Of a stretch of 14,484 nucleotides of DNA, positions 13,683 through 14,484 are shown piece after piece. This DNA is from CAYOBW01 sp964402115. GTDB taxonomy: Bacteria > Verrucomicrobiota > Kiritimatiellia > UBA8416 > CAYOBW01. Every line of letters starts with the position of its first letter. The stretch's first letter is position 1. Under the pieces are notes generated by a model. The model was given only the letters and a program-made list of their open reading frames with translations. It was not told the origin of the DNA and did no database searches. The position numbers and the translations under genes are program-made. Where the stretch lies: contig CAYOBW010000180.1 of NCBI GenBank assembly GCA_964402115.1, positions 1-14,484 of the forward strand. The letters are read 5' to 3'.

Positions 13683-14484
13683 CTTGAACTTGTCCGTTGT
13701 CTTCAGTAGAACCGCTCCGCTGTCGTTCAGCACCTCAAGCATTCCCTCGAAGCTCTCTTTCCCGGTGAATGTGCCAAATCGCTGGTCATATTCCTCTGGC
13801 AGGTAAACGGCATTGTCTTCTATCAGGAAGAAGACGATGTCGTTCGTCTCGTACGGCGCGCCCGCATACTCGGCTTTCTCCAGTCTGGAGCACGCCCGCG
13901 TTCCCTCGCCTGGACAGTACACGGGGTGGGAAATCTTGATGTTGATGCCATTGTAGCTTGTGTGCGGCTTGACTCTGAAGTAGCCGTAGAACGTGTCCCG
14001 GTCTTGAAGTCCGGGAAAGCGTTTGAGTTCCTGATCCTTCAGCGGCAACGTGAAGAACAAGCCGAAGAACGCGGCATAGCGTTCTTCGGCACGATAGGCC
14101 GCCGGACTGCCCGCGATTTCAGCGAGTTCCCGGAGAGCGGGCAGGATCTTGGCAAAGGTTGTGCTTCTCGTCGGGTCTGCACCCTGCTCGTGCAGGATGA
14201 CGTAGATCTCGTGCTGCGCACTCAGCCTGACCGCCAGATCCGATGCGGAATTGGGGCCGATCTTGCTCTCAAAGGACTCGTACACGCCGAGCGTGGCTGT
14301 CTGCCCGGATTGCCCGAGGGTCATGCGTGCCAGATCCGGCCTCTTGAAGACGACATGAATCTGGAACGAGGAGAACGTCTTTTCGCCGTCAAGGTACTCA
14401 TCGCGAACCCGGTAGTCTTTTGGGAGGGTCCTGTCGCCGCTGGCCATGAGTTCAAACACAAACTGTCGCCCGCTCTCTTCAAAT
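13668..14484 (-). CDS. Unrecognised protein, 5' end beyond the window
   Basis: The frame is open from the right window edge to a TAG at 13670-13668, giving at least 272 residues. The first in-window candidate starts are GTG at 14459 and ATG at 14447, but the upstream codons (FEESGRQF) look equally protein-like, so the true start is probably outside. I do not recognise the family. The sequence is soluble-looking with no membrane segment, mixed alpha/beta, and has two cysteines close together (YCPGEGTRACSR). An aromatic-rich middle segment (AAFFGLFFTLPL) is probably a buried strand or helix. Codon use is less GC-rich than in the genes left of the tRNA. It converges with the zinc-ribbon gene, leaving 167 bases between stops. 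Confidence 0.65.
   Translation of the reverse strand, partial: FEESGRQFVFELMASGDRTLPKDYRVRDEYLDGEKTFSSFQIHVVFKRPDLARMTLGQSGQTATLGVYESFESKIGPNSASDLAVRLSAQHEIYVILHEQGADPTRSTTFAKILPALRELAEIAGSPAAYRAEERYAAFFGLFFTLPLKDQELKRFPGLQDRDTFYGYFRVKPHTSYNGINIKISHPVYCPGEGTRACSRLEKAEYAGAPYETNDIVFFLIEDNAVYLPEEYDQRFGTFTGKESFEGMLEVLNDSGAVLLKTTDKFKGWQR

Noticed and set aside
1..14484. CRISPR array, toxin-antitoxin pair, defence or biosynthetic cluster
   Set aside because: No regularly spaced repeats, no nuclease, toxin or synthase genes were seen. The repeats present are isolated hairpins.

Overview
The window looks like a scaffolded piece of a high-GC PVC-superphylum genome (Planctomycetota, Lentisphaerota, Kiritimatiellota or Verrucomicrobiota), probably a metagenome-assembled genome. 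Three things point that way. It carries a hydrazine-synthase-alpha-like dihaem protein of the type common in those phyla. It has several secreted carbohydrate-active or esterase genes. Its intergenic DNA is rich in short hairpin repeats. A run of 10 N inside the first gene marks a scaffold join. The phylum is an inference from gene types, not from a marker gene.

Layout. Positions 1-436 are non-coding, with a long imperfect inverted repeat and a candidate promoter. A secreted GH29 alpha-L-fucosidase (437-1947, split by the N gap) is followed by a secreted HzsA-like beta-propeller/dihaem protein (2059-4617). A 411-base convergent intergenic region packed with hairpin repeats separates it from a minus-strand pair: an EF-P paralogue of the EfpL/YeiP type (5843-6409) and a TSUP-family permease (5029-5817). 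Divergent from that pair are the RNA-binding protein Tex (6624-8888) and a TetR regulator (8917-9912) whose C-terminal third runs through repeat-like sequence. The TetR stop codon lies inside the -35 box of a good promoter for tRNA-Glu(CTC) (9959-10030).

Downstream of the tRNA the base composition falls: sampled 60-base stretches go from 75-80% GC to about 58%. The content becomes accessory: a secreted five-bladed beta-propeller glycosidase (10107-11198), a frameshifted serine-recombinase remnant on the minus strand (11361-11805), a secreted polyhydroxybutyrate-depolymerase/feruloyl-esterase-like hydrolase (11940-12989), an inverted repeat resembling an integron attC site, a small membrane protein with a C-terminal zinc ribbon (13093-13500), and an unrecognised gene entering from the right edge (13668-14484, minus).

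How the genes fit together. Fucosidase, beta-propeller glycosidase and CE1-like esterase are all exported and would suit breakdown of fucosylated or acylated polysaccharide, but they do not form one operon. EfpL and Tex are housekeeping translation/transcription factors sharing a divergent promoter region. The part after the tRNA looks like an old, partly decayed insertion. I see no clear defence or other novel multi-gene system. The most interesting items are the orphan HzsA-like protein, the Arg-tipped EF-P paralogue, the repeat-encoded TetR tail and the possible attC site.
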